This document shows, in pieces, positions 1 through 14,668 of a stretch of 64,000 bases of DNA. The position numbers were made by a program, and so were the translations under genes. Origin of the DNA: Bathymodiolus brooksi (Eukaryota > Mollusca > Bivalvia > Mytilida > Modiolidae); contig OY804585.1 of the NCBI GenBank assembly GCA_963680875.1, forward strand, positions 41,213,414 through 41,277,413, written 5' to 3'. The notes under the pieces are model-generated. The model saw only the letters and a program-made list of their open reading frames with translations, searched no databases and was not told the DNA's origin. Position 1 is the stretch's first letter; every line of letters starts with the position of its first letter.

Positions 1-250
1 CAGATACTATACAATACAACAACTGTATGAATTATCTAGTTTATCTATCACAGATACTATATAATACAACAAGTTTATCTATTATCTAGGTTATCTATCA
101 CAGATACTATATAATACAACAAGTTTATCTATTATCTAGGTTATCTATCACAGATACTATATAATACAACAAGTTTATCTATTATCTAGTTTATCTATCA
201 CAGATACTATATAATACAACAAAGTTACCTATTATCTAGTTTACCTATCA

Positions 251-300
251 CAGATACTATATAATACAACAAGTTTATCTATTATCTAGTTTATCTATCA
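251..300 (+). repeat. Representative consensus 50-bp unit
   Basis: This copy matches the commonest unit sequence. Positions 1-17 of the unit read CAGATACTATATAATAC. Positions 24-32 and 40-48 are the same 9-mer, GTTTATCTA, 16 bp apart. The second half is a run of TTATCTA-like heptamers. CTAG occurs at unit positions 36-39 and TATATA at 8-13. TTATCT occurs three times (25-30, 32-37, 41-46) and CTATCA once (45-50), so the opposite strand carries three AGATAA and one TGATAG. The unit contains TAA at 12 and TAG at 37, exactly 25 bp apart. Its length of 50 is not a multiple of three. Confidence 0.95.
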
Positions 301-800
301 CAGATACTATATAATACAGCAAGTTTATCTATTATCTAGTTTATCTATCACAGATACTATACAATACAACAACTGTATGTATTATCTAGTTTATCTATCA
401 CAGATACTATATAATACAACAAGTTTATCTATTATCTAGGTTATCTATCACAGATACTATATAATACAACAAAGTTATCTATTATCTAGTTTATCTATCA
501 CAGATACTATATAATACAACAACTTTATCTATTATCTAGTTTATCTATCACAGATACTATATAATACAGCAAGTTTATCTATTATCTAGTTTATCTATCA
601 CAGATACTATATAATATAACAAGTTTATCTATTATCTAGTTTATCTATCACAGATACTATATAATACAACAACTTTATCTATTATCTAGTTTATCTATCA
701 CAGATACTATATAATACAACAAGTTTATCTATTATCTAGTTTATCTATCACAGATACTATATAATACAACAAGCTTATCTATTATCTAGTTTATCTATCA

Positions 801-868
801 CAGATACTATATAATACAACAAGTTTATCTATCACAGATACTATATAATACAACAAGTTTATCTATCA
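801..868 (+). repeat. Pair of 34-bp short units (16-bp deletion form)
   Basis: Two consecutive 34-mers occupy 801-834 and 835-868, followed by a normal 50-mer at 869-918. Each lacks exactly one 16-bp interval of the 50-mer, joining the first GTTTATCTA directly to the TCA that follows the second. One copy of the 9-bp direct repeat therefore remains. This is the product expected of slippage or unequal exchange between the two GTTTATCTA copies. The 34-mer is common throughout the left arm and often occurs in doublets. Confidence 0.93.
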
Positions 869-968
869 CAGATACTATATAATACAACAAGTTTATCTAT
901 TATCTAGTTTATCTATCACAGATACTATATAATACAGCAAGTTTATCTATTATCTAGTTTATCTTTCA

Positions 969-1018
969 CAAATACTATATAATACAAAATTTTTATCTAT
1001 TATCTAGTTTATCTATCA
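969..1018 (+). repeat. Divergent marker unit with A-tract/T-tract
   Basis: This 50-bp unit is preceded by CTTTCA instead of CTATCA. It begins CAAATACTATATAATAC and continues ACAAAATTTTTATC in place of ACAACAAGTTTATC. The same variant recurs with the CTTTCA context starting near 2,384, 11,036, 13,224, 20,440 and 22,628. A close relative with ACAAAATGTTTATC recurs near 5,510, 16,375, 25,796 and 28,250. It is the clearest landmark for aligning the left-arm higher-order copies: offsets are 10,072 (964 to 11,036) and 9,404 (11,036 to 20,440, and 13,224 to 22,628). Confidence 0.9.
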
Positions 1019-4000
1019 CAGATACTATATAATACAACAAGTTTATCTATTATCTAGTTTATCTATCACAGATACTATATAATACAACAAGTTTGTCTAT
1101 TATCTAGTTTATCTATCACAGATACTATATAATACAACAAGTTTATCTATTATCTAGTTTATCTATCACAGATGCTTTATAATACAACAAGTTTATCTAT
1201 TATCCAGATTATCTATCACAGATACTATATGATACAGCAAGTTTATCTATTATCTAGTTTATCTATCACAGATACTATATAATACAACAAGTTTATCTAT
1301 CACAGATACTATATAATACAACAAGTTTATCTATTATCTAGTTTATCTATCACAGATACTATATAATACAACAAGTTTATCTATTATCTAGTTTATCTAT
1401 CACAGATACTATATAATACAACAAGTTTATCTATTATCTAGTTTATCTATCACAGATACTATATAATACAACAAGTTTATCTATCACAGATACTATATAA
1501 TACAACAAGTTTATCTATTATCTAGTTTATCTATCACAGATACTATATAATACAACAAGTTTATCTATTATCTAGTTTATCTATCACAGATACTATATAA
1601 TACAACAAGTTTATCTATTATCTAGTTTATCTATCACAGATACTATATAATACAACAAGTTTATCTATTATCTAGTTTATCTATCACAGATACTATATAA
1701 TACAACAAGTTTATCTATTATCTAGTTTATCTATCACAGATACTATATAATACAACAAGTTTATCTATTATCTAGTTTATCTATCACAGATACTATATAA
1801 TACAACAAGTTTATCTATCACAGATACTATATAATACAACAAGTTTATCTATTATCTAGTTTATCTATCACAGATGCTATATAATACAACAAGTTTATCT
1901 ATTATCTTGATTATCTATCACAGATACTATATAATACAGCAAGTTTATCTATTATCTAGTTTATCTATCACAGATACTATATAATACAGCAAGTTTATCT
2001 ATTATCTAGTTTATCTATCACAGATACTATATAATATAACAAGTTTATCTATTATCTAGTTTATCTATCACAGATACTATATAATACAACAACTTTATCT
2101 ATTATCTAGTTTATCTATCACAGATACTATATAATACAACAAGTTTATCTATTATCTAGTTTATCTATCACAGATACTATATAATACAACAAGCTTATCT
2201 ATTATCTAGTTTATCTATCACAGATACTATATAATACAACAAGTTTATCTATCACAGATACTATATAATACAACAAGTTTATCTATCACAGATACTATAT
2301 AATACAACAAGTTTATCTATTATCTAATTTATCTATCACAGATACTATATAATACAGCAAGTTTATCTATTATCTAGTTTATCTTTCACAAATACTATAT
2401 AATACAAAATTTTTATCTATTATCTAGTTTATCTATCACAGATACTATATAATACAACAAGTTTATCTATTATCTAGTTTATCTATCACAGATACTATAT
2501 AATACAACAAGTTTGTCTATTATCTAGTTTATCTATCACAGATACTATATAATACAACAAGTTTATCTATTATCTAGTTTATCTATCACAAATGCTTTAT
2601 AATACAACAAGTTTATCTATTATCCAGATTATCTATCACAGATACTATATAATACAGCAAGTTTATCTATTATCTAGTTTATCTATCACAGATACTATAT
2701 AATACAACAAGTTTATCTATCACAGATACTATATAATACAACAAGTTTATCTATTATCTAGTTTATCTATCACAGATACTATATAATACAACAAGTTTAT
2801 CTATTATCTAGTTTATCTATCACAGATACTATATAATACAACAAGTTTATCTATTATCTAGTTTATCTATCACAGATACTATATAATACAACAAGTTTAT
2901 CTATTATCTAGTTTATCTATCACAGATACTATATAATACAACAAGTTTATCTATTATCTAGTTTATCTATCACAGATACTATATAATACAACAAGTTTAT
3001 CTATCACAGATACTATATAATACAACAAGTTTATCTATTATCTAGTTTATCTATCACAGATACTATATAATACAACAAGTTTATCTATTATCTAGTTTAT
3101 CTATCACAGATACTATATAATACAACAAGTTTATCTATTATCTAGTTTATCTATCACAGATACTATATAATACAACAAGTTTATCTATTATCTAGTTTAT
3201 CTATAACAGATACTATATAATACAACAAGTTTATCGATCACAGATACTATATAATACAACAAGTTTATCTATTATCTAGTTTATCTATCACAGATACTAT
3301 ATAATACAGCAAGTTTATCTATTATCTAGTTTATCTATCACAGATACTATATAATACAACAAGTTTATCTATTATCTAGTTTATCTATCACAGATACTAT
3401 ATAATACAACAAGTTTGTCTATTATCTAGTTTATCTATCACAGATACTATATAATACAACAAGTTTATCTATTATCTAGTTTATCTATCACATATGCTTT
3501 ATAATACAACAAGTTTATCTATTATCCAGATTATCTATAACAGATACTACATAATACAGCAAGTTTATCTATTATCTAGTTTATCTATCACAGATACTAT
3601 ATAATACAACAAGTTTATCTATCACAGATACTATATAATACAACAAGTTTATCTATTATCTAGTTTATCTATCACAGATACTATATAATACAACAAGTTT
3701 ATCTATTATCTAGTTTATCTATCACATATACTATATAATACAACAAGTTTATCTATTATCTAGTTTATCTATCACAGATACTATATAATACAACAAGTTT
3801 ATCTATTATCTAGTTTATCTATCACAGATACTATATAATACAACAAGTTTATCTATTATCTAGTTTATCTATCACAGATACTATATAATACAACAAGTTT
3901 ATCTATTATCTAGTTTATCTATCACAGATACTATATAATACAACAAGTTTATCTATTATCTAGTTTATCTATCACAGATACTATATAATACAACAAGTTT

Positions 4001-4610
4001 ATCTATTATCTAGTTTATCTATCACAGATACTATATAATACAACAAGTTTATCTATCACAGATACTATATAATACAACAAGTTTATCTATCACAGATACT
4101 ATATAATACAACAAGTTTATCTATTATCTAGTTTATCTATCACAGATGCTATATAATACAACAAGTTTATCTATTATCTAGATTATCTATCACAGATACT
4201 ATATAATACAGCAAGTTTATCTATTATCTAGTTTATCTATCACAGATACTATATAATACAACAAGTTTATCTATTATCTAGATTATCTATCACAGATACT
4301 ATATAATACAACAAGTTTATCTATTATCTAGTTTATCTATCACAGATACTATATAATACAACAAGTTTATCTATCACAGATACTATATAATACAACAAGT
4401 TTATCTATCACAGATACTATATAATACAACAAGTTTATCTATTATCTAGTTTATCTATCACAGATACTATATAATACAACAAGTTTATCTATTATCTAGT
4501 TTATCTATCACAGATACTATATAATACAACAAGTTTATCTATTATCTAGTTTATTTATCACAGATACTATATAATACATCAAGTTTATCTATTATCTAGT
4601 TTATCTATAA

Positions 4611-4651
4611 CAGATACTATACAATACAACAACTTAATTTATTATCTATCA
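4611..4651 (+). repeat. 41-bp variant unit
   Basis: This unit is 41 bp from CAGATACTATACAATAC to the next CAGATA at 4,652. It contains CAACTTAATTTATTATC and lacks 9 bp relative to the 50-mer in the CTAGTTTAT region. Its CTTAAT marker recurs near 7,116, 7,691, 8,836, 15,505, 18,506, 24,927, 27,326, 30,059 and 31,153, either as CTTAATTTATT or CTTAATCTATT. It is normally followed by two or three units of the CTAGGTTATC type. That conserved order makes it a useful register mark for higher-order comparison. Confidence 0.88.
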
Positions 4652-7115
4652 CAGATACTATATAATACAACAAGTTTATCTATTATCTAGGTTATCTATC
4701 ACAGATACTATATAATACAACAAGTTTATCTATTATCTAGGTTATCTATCACAGATACTATATAATACAACAAGTTTATCTATCACAGATACTATATAAT
4801 ACAACAAGCTTATCTATTATCTAGTTTATCTATCACAGATACTATATAATACAACAAGTTTATCTATCACAGATACTATATAATACAACAAGTTTATCTA
4901 TTATCTAGTTTATCTATCACAGATACTATATAATACAACAAGTTTATCTATCACAGATACTATATAATACAACAAGTTTATCTATTATCTAGTTTATCTA
5001 TCACAGATACTATATAATACAACAAGTTTATCTATTATCTAGTTTATCTATCACAGATACTATATAATACAACAAGTTTATCTATCACAGATACTATATA
5101 ATACAACAAGTTTATCTATTATCTAGTTTATCTATCACAGATGCTATATAATACAACAAGTTTATCTATTATCTAGATTATCTATCACAGATACTATATA
5201 ATACAGCAAGTTTATCTATTATCTAGTTTATCTATCACAGATACTATATAATACAACAAGTTTATCTATTATCTAGATTATCTATCACAGATACTATATA
5301 ATACAACAAGTTTATCTATTATCTAGTTTATCTATCACAGATACTATATAATACAACAAGTTTATCTATCACAGATACTACATAATACAACAAGTTTATC
5401 TATCACAGATACTATATAATACAACAAGTTTATCTATTATCTAGTTTATCTATCACAGATACTATATAATACAGCAAGTTTATCTATTATCTAGTTTATC
5501 TTTCACAAATACTATATAATACAAAATGTTTATCTATTATCTAGTTTATCTATCACAGATACTATATAATACAACAAGTTTATCTATTATCTAGTTTATC
5601 TATCACAGATGCTTTATAATACAACAAGTTTATCTATTATCCAGATTATCTATCACAGATACTATATAATACAGCAAGTTTATCTATTATCTAGTTTATC
5701 TATCACAGATACTATATAATACAACAAGTTTATCTATCACAGATACTATATAATACAACAAGTTTATCTATTATCTAGTTTATCTATCACAGATACTATA
5801 TAATACAACAAGTTTATCTATTATCTAGTTTATCTATCACAGATACTATATAATACAACAAGTTTATCTATTATCTAGTTTATCTATCACAGATACTATA
5901 TAATACAACAAGTTTATCTATTATCTAGTTTATCTATCACAGATACTATATAATACAACAAGTTTATCTATCACAGATACTATATAATACAACAAGTTTA
6001 TCTATTATCTAGTTTATCTATCACAGATACTATATAATACTGCAAGTTTATCTATTATCTAGTTTTTCTATCACAGATACTATATAATACAACAAGTTTA
6101 TCTATTATCCAGATTATCTATCACAGATACTATATAATACAGCAAGTTTATCTATTATCTAGTTTATCTATCACAGATACTATATAATACAACAAGTTTA
6201 TCTATCACAGATACTATATAATACAACAAGTTTATCTATTATCTAGTTTATCTATCACAGATACTATATAATACAACAAGTTTATCTATTATCTAGTTTA
6301 TCTATCACAGATAATATATAATACAACAAGTTTATCTATTTTCTAGTTTATCTATCACAGATACTATATAATACAATAAGTTTATCTATTATCTAGTTTA
6401 TCTATCACAGATACTATATAATACAATAAGTTTATCTATTATCTAGTTTATCTATCACAGATACTATATAATACAACAAGTTTATCTATTATCTAGTTTA
6501 TCTATCACAGATACTATATAATACAACAAGTTTATCTATTATCTAGTTTATCTATCACAGATACTATATAATACAACAAGTTTATCTATTATCTAGTTTA
6601 TCTATCACAGATACTATATAATACAACAAGTTTATCTATCACAGATACTATATAATACAACAAGTTTATCTATCACAGATACTATATAATACAACAAGTT
6701 TATCTATTATCTAGTTTATCTATCACAGATGCTATATAATACAACAAGTTTATCTATTATCTAGATTATCTATCACAGATACTATATAATACAGCAAGTT
6801 TATCTATTATCCAGTTTATCTATCACAGATACTATATAATACAACAAGTTTATCTATCACAGATACTATATAATACAACAAGTTTATCTATCACAGATAC
6901 TATATAATACAACAAGTTTATCTATTATCTAGTTTATCTATCACAGATACTATATAATACAACAAGTTTATCTATTATCTAGTTTATCTATCACAGATAC
7001 TATATAATACAACAAGTTTATCTATTATCTAGTGTATTTATCACATATACTATATAATACATCAAGTCTATCTATTATCTAGTTTATCTATAACAGATAC
7101 TATACAATACAACAA

Positions 7116-8265
7116 CTTAATCTATTATCTATCACAGATACTATATAATACAACAAGTTTATCTATTATCTAGGTTATCTATCACAGATACTATATAATA
7201 CAACAAGTTTATCTATTATCTAGGTTATCTATCACAGATACTATATAATACAACAAGTTTATCTATCACAGATACTATATAATACAACAAGTTTATCTAT
7301 TATCTAGTATATCTATCACAGATACTATATAATACAACAAGTTTATCTATTATCTAGTATATCTATCACAGATACTATATAATACAGCAAGTTTATCTAT
7401 TATATAGTTTATCTATCACAAATATTATATAATACAAAATTTTTATCTATTATCTAGTTTATCTATCACAGATACTATATAATACAACAAGTTTATCTAT
7501 TATCTAGTTTATCTATCACAGATACTATATAATACAACAAGTTTATCTATTATCTAGTTTATCTATCACAGATACTATATAATACAACAAGTTTATCTAT
7601 TATCTAGTGTATTTATCACATATACTATATAATACATCAAGTCTATCTATTATCTAGTTTATCTATAACAGATACTATACAATACAACAACTTAATCTAT
7701 TATCTATCACAGATACTATATAATACAACAAGTTTATCTATTATCTAGGTTATCTATCACAGATACTATATAATACAACAAGTTTATCTATTATCTAGGT
7801 TATCTATCACAGATACTATATAATACAACAAGTTTATCTATCACAGATACTATATAATACAACAAGTTTATCTATTATCTAGTATATCTATCACAGATAC
7901 TATATAATACAACAAGTTTATCTATTATCTAGTATATCTATCACAGATACTATATAATACAGCAAGTTTATCTATTATATAGTTTATCTATCACAAATAT
8001 TATATAATACAAAATTTTTATCTATTATCTAGTTTATCTATCACAGATACTATATAATACAACAAGTTTATCTATCACAGATACTATATAATACAACAAG
8101 TTTATCTATTATCTAGATTATCTATCCCAGATACTGTATAATACAACAAGTTTATCTATTATCTAGTTTATCTATCACAGATAATATATAGTACAACAAG
8201 TTTATCTATCACAGATACTATATAATACAACAAGTTTATCTATCACAGATACTATATAATACAAC
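7116..8265 (+). repeat. 575-bp tandem duplication private to HOR copy 1
   Basis: The CTTAATC mark occurs at 7,116 and 7,691. The TATATAGTTTATC mark occurs at 7,401 and 7,976. Both pairs are 575 bp apart, which equals one 41-mer, one 34-mer and ten 50-mers. The corresponding region of copies 2 (18,506) and 3 (30,059) has the mark once. The duplication is therefore recent and specific to this copy. The precise end cannot be placed; the second copy's distinctive marks run to about 8.0-8.1 kb. Confidence 0.8.
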
Positions 8266-10292
8266 AAGTTTATCTATTATCTAGTTTATCTATCACAGAT
8301 ACTATATAATACAACAAGTTTATCTATTATCTAGTTTATCTATCACAGATGCTATATAATACAACAAGTTTATCTATTATCTAGATTTTCTATCACAGAT
8401 ACTATATAATACAGCAAGTTTATCTATTATCTAGTTTATCTATCACAGATACTATATAATACAACAAGTTTATCTATTGTCTAGATTATCTATCACAGAT
8501 ACTATATAATACAACAAGTTTATCTATTATCTAGTTTATCTATCACAGATACTATATAATACAACAAGTTTATCTATCACAGATACTATATAATACAACA
8601 AGTTTATCTATCACAGATACTATATAATACAACAAGTTTATCTATTATCTAGGTTATCTATCACAGATACTATATAATACAACAAGTTTATCTATTATCT
8701 AGTTTATCTATCACAGATACTATATAATACAACAAGTTTATCTATTATCTAGTTTATTTATCACAGATACTATATAATACATCAAGTTTATCTATTATCT
8801 AGTTTATCTATCACAGATACTATACAATACAACAACTTAATCTATTATCTATCACAGATACTATATAATACAACAAGTTTATCTATTATCTAGGTTATCT
8901 ATCACAGATACTATATAATACAACAAGTTTATCTATTATCTAGGTTATCTATCACAGATACTATATAATACAACAAGTTTATCTATTATCTAGGTTATCT
9001 ATCACAGATACTATATAATACAACAAGTTTATCTATTATCTAGGTTATCTATCACAGATACTATATAATACAACAAGTTTATCTTTCACAGATACTATAT
9101 AATACAACAAAGTTATCTATTATCTAGTTTACCTATCACAGATACTATATAATACAACAAGTTTATCTATTATCTAGTTTATCTATCACAGATACTATAT
9201 AATACAGCAAGTTTATCTATTATCTAGTTTATCTATCACAGATACTATACAATACAACAACTGTATGTATTATCTAGTTTATCTATCACAGATACTATAT
9301 AATACAACAAGTTTATCTATTATCTAGGTTATCTATCACATATACTATATAATACAACAAAGTTATCTATTATCTAGTTTATCTATCACAGATACTATAT
9401 AATACAACAAGTTTATCTATTATCTAGTTCATCTATCACAGATACTATATAATACAGCAAGTTTATCTATTATCTAGTTTATCTATCACAGATAATATAC
9501 AATACAACAACTGTATGTATTATCTAGTTTATCTATCACAGATACTATATAATACAACAAGTTTATCTATTATCTAGGTTATCTATCACAGATACTATAT
9601 AATACAGCAAGTTTATCTATTATCTAGGTTATCTATCACAGATACTATATAATACAACAAAGTTATCTATTATCTAGTTTATCTATCACAGATACTATAT
9701 AATACAACAACTTTATCTATTATCTAGTTTATCTATCACAGATACTATATAATACAGCAAGTTTATCTATTATCTAGTTTATCTATCACAGATACTATAC
9801 AATACAACAACTGTATGTATTATCTAGTTTATCTATCACAGATACTATATAATACAACAAGTTTATCGATTATCTAGGTTATCTATCACAGATACTATAT
9901 AATACAAATAAGTTATCTATTATCTAGTTTATCTATCACAGATACTATATAATACAACAAGTTTATCTATCACAGATACTATATAATACAACAAGTTTAT
10001 CTATTATCTAGTTTATCTATCACAGATACTATATAATACAGCAAGTTTATCTATTATCTAGTTTATCTATCACAGATACTATACAATACAACAACTGTAT
10101 GAATTATCTAGTTTATCTATCACAGATACTATATAATACAACAAGTTTATCTATTATCTAGGTTATCTATCACAGATACTATATAATACAACAAGTTTAT
10201 CTATTATCTAGGTTATCTATCACAGATACTATATAATACAACAAGTTTATCTATTATCTAGTTTATCTATCACAGATACTATATAATACAAC

Positions 10293-13200
10293 AAAGTTAC
10301 CTATTATCTAGTTTACCTATCACAGATACTATATAATACAACAAGTTTATCTATTATCTAGTTTATCTATCACAGATACTATATAATACAGCAAGTTTAT
10401 CTATTATCTAGTTTATCTATCACAGATACTATACAATACAACAACTGTATGTATTATCTAGTTTATCTATCACAGATACTATATAATACAACAAGTTTAT
10501 CTATTATCTAGGTTATCTATCACAGATACTATATAATACAACAAAGTTATCTATTATCTAGTTTATCTATCACAGATACTATATAATACAACAACTTTAT
10601 CTATTATCTAGTTTATCTATCACAGATACTATATAATACAGCAAGTTTATCTATTATCTAGTTTATCTATCACAGATACTATATAATATAACAAGTTTAT
10701 CTATTATCTAGTTTATCTATCACAGATACTATATAATACAACAACTTTATCTATTATCTAGTTTATCTATCACAGATACTATATAATACAACAAGTTTAT
10801 CTATTATCTAGTTTATCTATCACAGATACTATATAATACAACAAGCTTATCTATTATCTAGTTTATCTATCACAGATACTATATAATACAACAAGTTTAT
10901 CTATCACAGATACTATATAATACAACAAGTTTATCTATCACAGATACTATATAATACAACAAGTTTATCTATTATCTAGTTTATCTATCACAGATACTAT
11001 ATAATACAGCAAGTTTATCTATTATCTAGTTTATCTTTCACAAATACTATATAATACAAAATTTTTATCTATTATCTAGTTTATCTATCACAGACACCAT
11101 ATAATACAACAAGTTTATCTATTATCTAGTTTATCTATCACAGATACTATATAATACAACAAGTTTGTCTATTATCTAGTTTATCTATCACAGATACTAT
11201 ATAATACAACAAGTTTATCTATTATCTAGTTTATCTATCACAGATGCTTTATAATACAACAAGTTTATCTATTATCCAGATTATCTATCACAGATACTAT
11301 ATGATACAGCAAGTTTATCTATTATCTAGTTTATCTATCACAGATACTATATAATACAACAAGTTTATCTATCACAGATACTATATAATACAACAAGTTT
11401 ATCTATTATCTAGTTTATCTATCACAGATACTATATAATACAACAAGTTTATCTATTATCTAGTTTATCTATCACAGATACTATATAATACAACAAGTTT
11501 ATCTATTATCTAGTTTATCTATCACAGATACTATATAATACAACAAGTTTATCTATCACAGATACTATATAATACAACAAGTTTATCTATTATCTAGTTT
11601 ATCTATCACAGATTCTATATAATACAACAAGTTTATCTATTATCTAGTTTATCTATCACAGATACTATATAATACAACAAGTTTATCTATTATCTAGTTT
11701 ATCTATCACAGATACTATATAATACAACAAGTTTATCTATTATCTAGTTTATCTATCACAGATACTATATAATACAACAAGTTTATCTATTATCTAGTTT
11801 ATCTATCACAGATACTATATAATACAACAAGTTTATCTATTATCTAGTTTATCTATCACAGATACTATATAATACAACAAGTTTATCTATTATCTAGTTT
11901 ATCTATCACAGATACTATATAATACAACAAGTTTATCTATTATCTAGTTTATCTATCACAGATACTATATAATACAACAAGTTTATCTATCACAGATACT
12001 ATATAATACAACAAGTTTATCTATTATCTAGTTTATCTATCACAGATGCTATATAATACAACAAGTTTATCTATTATCTTGATTATCTATCACAGATACT
12101 ATATAATACAGCAAGTTTATCTATTATCTAGTTTATCTATCACAGATACTATATAATACAACAAGTTTATCTATTATCTAGATTATCTATCACAGATACT
12201 ATATAATACAACAAGTTTATCTATTATCTAGTTTATCTATCACAGATACTATATAATACAACAAGTTTATCTATCACAGATACTATATAATACAACAAGT
12301 TTATCTATCACAGATACTATATAATACAACAAGTTTATCTATTATCTAGTTTATCTATCACAGATACTATATAATACAACAAGTTTATCTATTATCTAGG
12401 TTATCTATCACAGATACTATATAATACAACAAGTTTATCTATTATCTAGTTTATCTATCACAGATACTATATAATACAACAAAGTTACCTATTATCTAGT
12501 TTACCTATCACAGATAGTATATAATACAACAAGTTTATCTATTATCTAGTTTATCTATCAAAGATATTATATAATACAGCAAGTTTATCTATTATCTAGT
12601 TTATCTATCACAGATACAATACAATACAACAACTGTATGTATTATCTAGTTTATCTATCACAGATACTATATAATACAACAAGTTTATCTATTATCTAGG
12701 TTATCTATCACAGATACTATATAATACAACAAAGTTATCTATTATCTAATTTATCGATCACAGATACTATATAATACAACAACTTTATCTATTATCTAGT
12801 TTATCTATCACAGATACTATATAATACAGCAAGTTTATCTATTATCTAGTTTATCTATCACAGATACTATATAATATAACAAGTTTATCTATCATCTAGT
12901 TTATCTATCACAGATACTATATAATACAACAACTTTATCTATTATCTAGTTTATCTATCACAGATACTATATAATACAACAAGTTTATCTATTATCTAGT
13001 TTATCTATCACAGATACTATATAATACAACAAGCTTATCTATTATCTAGTTTATCTATCACAGATACTATATAATACAACAAGTTTATCTATCACAGATA
13101 CTATATAATACAACAAGTTTATCTATCACAGATACTATATAATACAACAAGTTTATCTATTATCTAATTTATCTATCACAGATACTATATAATACAGCAA

Positions 13201-14668
13201 GTTTATCTATTATCTAGTTTATCTTTCACAAATACTATATAATACAAAATTTTTATCTATTATCTAGTTTATCTATCACAGATACTATATAATACAACAA
13301 GTTTATCTATTATCTAGTTTATCTATCACAGATACTATATAATACAACAAGTTTGTCTATTATCTAGTTTATCTATCACAGATACTATATAATACAACAA
13401 GTTTATCTATTATCTAGTTTATCTATCACAGATGCTTTATAATACAACAAGTTTATCTATTATCCAGATTATCTATCACAGATACTATATAATACAGCAA
13501 GTTTATCTATTATCTAGTTTATCTATCACAGATACTATATAATACAACAAGTTTATCTATCACAGATACTATATAATACAACAAGTTTATCTATTATCTA
13601 GTTTATCTATCACAGATACTATATAATACAACAAGTTTATCTATTATCTAGTTTATCTATCACAGATACTATATAATACAACAAGTTTATCTATTATCTA
13701 GTTTATCTATCACAGATACTATATAATACAACAAGTTTATCTATTATCTAGTTTATCTATCACAGATACTATATAATACAACAAGTTTATCTATTATCTA
13801 GTTTATCTATCACAGATACTATATAATACAACAAGTTTATCTATCACAGATGCTATATAATACAACAAGTTTATCTATTATCTAGTTTATCTATCACAGA
13901 TACTATATAATACAACAAGTTTATCTATTATCTAGTTTATCTATCACAGATACTATATAATACAACAAGTTTATCTATTATCTAGTTTATCTATCACAGA
14001 TACTATATAATACAACAAGTTTATCTATTATCTAGTTTATCTATAACAGATACTATATAATACAACAAGTTTATCGATCACAGATACTATATAATACAAC
14101 AAGTTTATCTATTATCTAGTTTATCTATCACAGATACTATATAATACAGCAAGTTTATCTATTATCTAGTTTATCTATCACAGATACTATATAATACAAC
14201 AAGTTTATCTATTATCTAGTTTATCTATCACAGATACTATATAATACAACAAGTTTGTCTATTATCTAGTTTATCTATCACAGATACTATATAATACAAC
14301 AAGTTTATCTATTATCTAGTTTATCTATCACAGATGCTTTATAATACAACAAGTTTATCTATTATCCAGATTATCTATAACAGATACTACATAATACAGC
14401 AAGTTTATCTATTATCTAGTTTATCTATCACAGATACTATATAATACAACAAGTTTATCTATCACAGATACTATATAATACAACAAGTTTATCTATTATC
14501 TAGTTTATCTATCACAGATACTATATAATACAACAAGTTTATCTATTATCTAGTTTATCTATCACATATACTATATAATACAACAAGTTTATCTATTATC
14601 TAGTTTATCTATCACAGATACTATATAATACAACAAGTTTATCTATTATCTAGTTTATCTATCACAGA
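10293..14668 (+). repeat. 2,188-bp sub-repeat inside left HOR copy 2
   Basis: Two marks recur 2,188 bp apart. AAAGTTACCTATTATC occurs at 10,293 and 12,481. The CTTTCACAAATAC unit occurs at 11,036 and 13,224. In copy 3 the same pair lies at 19,697/21,885 (2,188 bp). In copy 1 the A-tract units are only 1,420 bp apart because 768 bp (14 x 50 + 2 x 34) of the second sub-repeat is missing. This shows an older duplication nested within the 9.4-10 kb repeat. The outer limits are approximate, because unit-level similarity continues on both sides; the end given simply adds one more period after 12,481. Confidence 0.7.

Larger units (their letters stand above)
1..10072 (+). repeat. Left-arm higher-order repeat, copy 1 (10,072 bp)
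   Basis: The copy is delimited by the marker unit CAGATACTATACAATACAACAACTGTATGAATT, whose first bases lie at 1 and 10,073 (only the landmarks CAACTGTATGAATT are needed to find it). The related CAACTGTATGT unit lies 350 bp further on in this and the next two copies (351, 10,423, 19,827). The divergent A-tract unit at 964 has its counterpart exactly 10,072 bp later. This copy lacks 768 bp present in copies 2 and 3 between its two A-tract units (spacing 1,420 instead of 2,188). It has its own 575-bp tandem duplication near 7.1-8.2 kb. Confidence 0.87.

Noticed and set aside
251..300. The 50-mer as a diverged dimer of a 25-mer (suggested by stop codons exactly 25 bp apart)
   Set aside because: Aligning the two halves gives 12 identities in 25, not clearly above what such AT-rich sequence gives by chance. 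Only the second half shows clear internal TTATCTA repetition.
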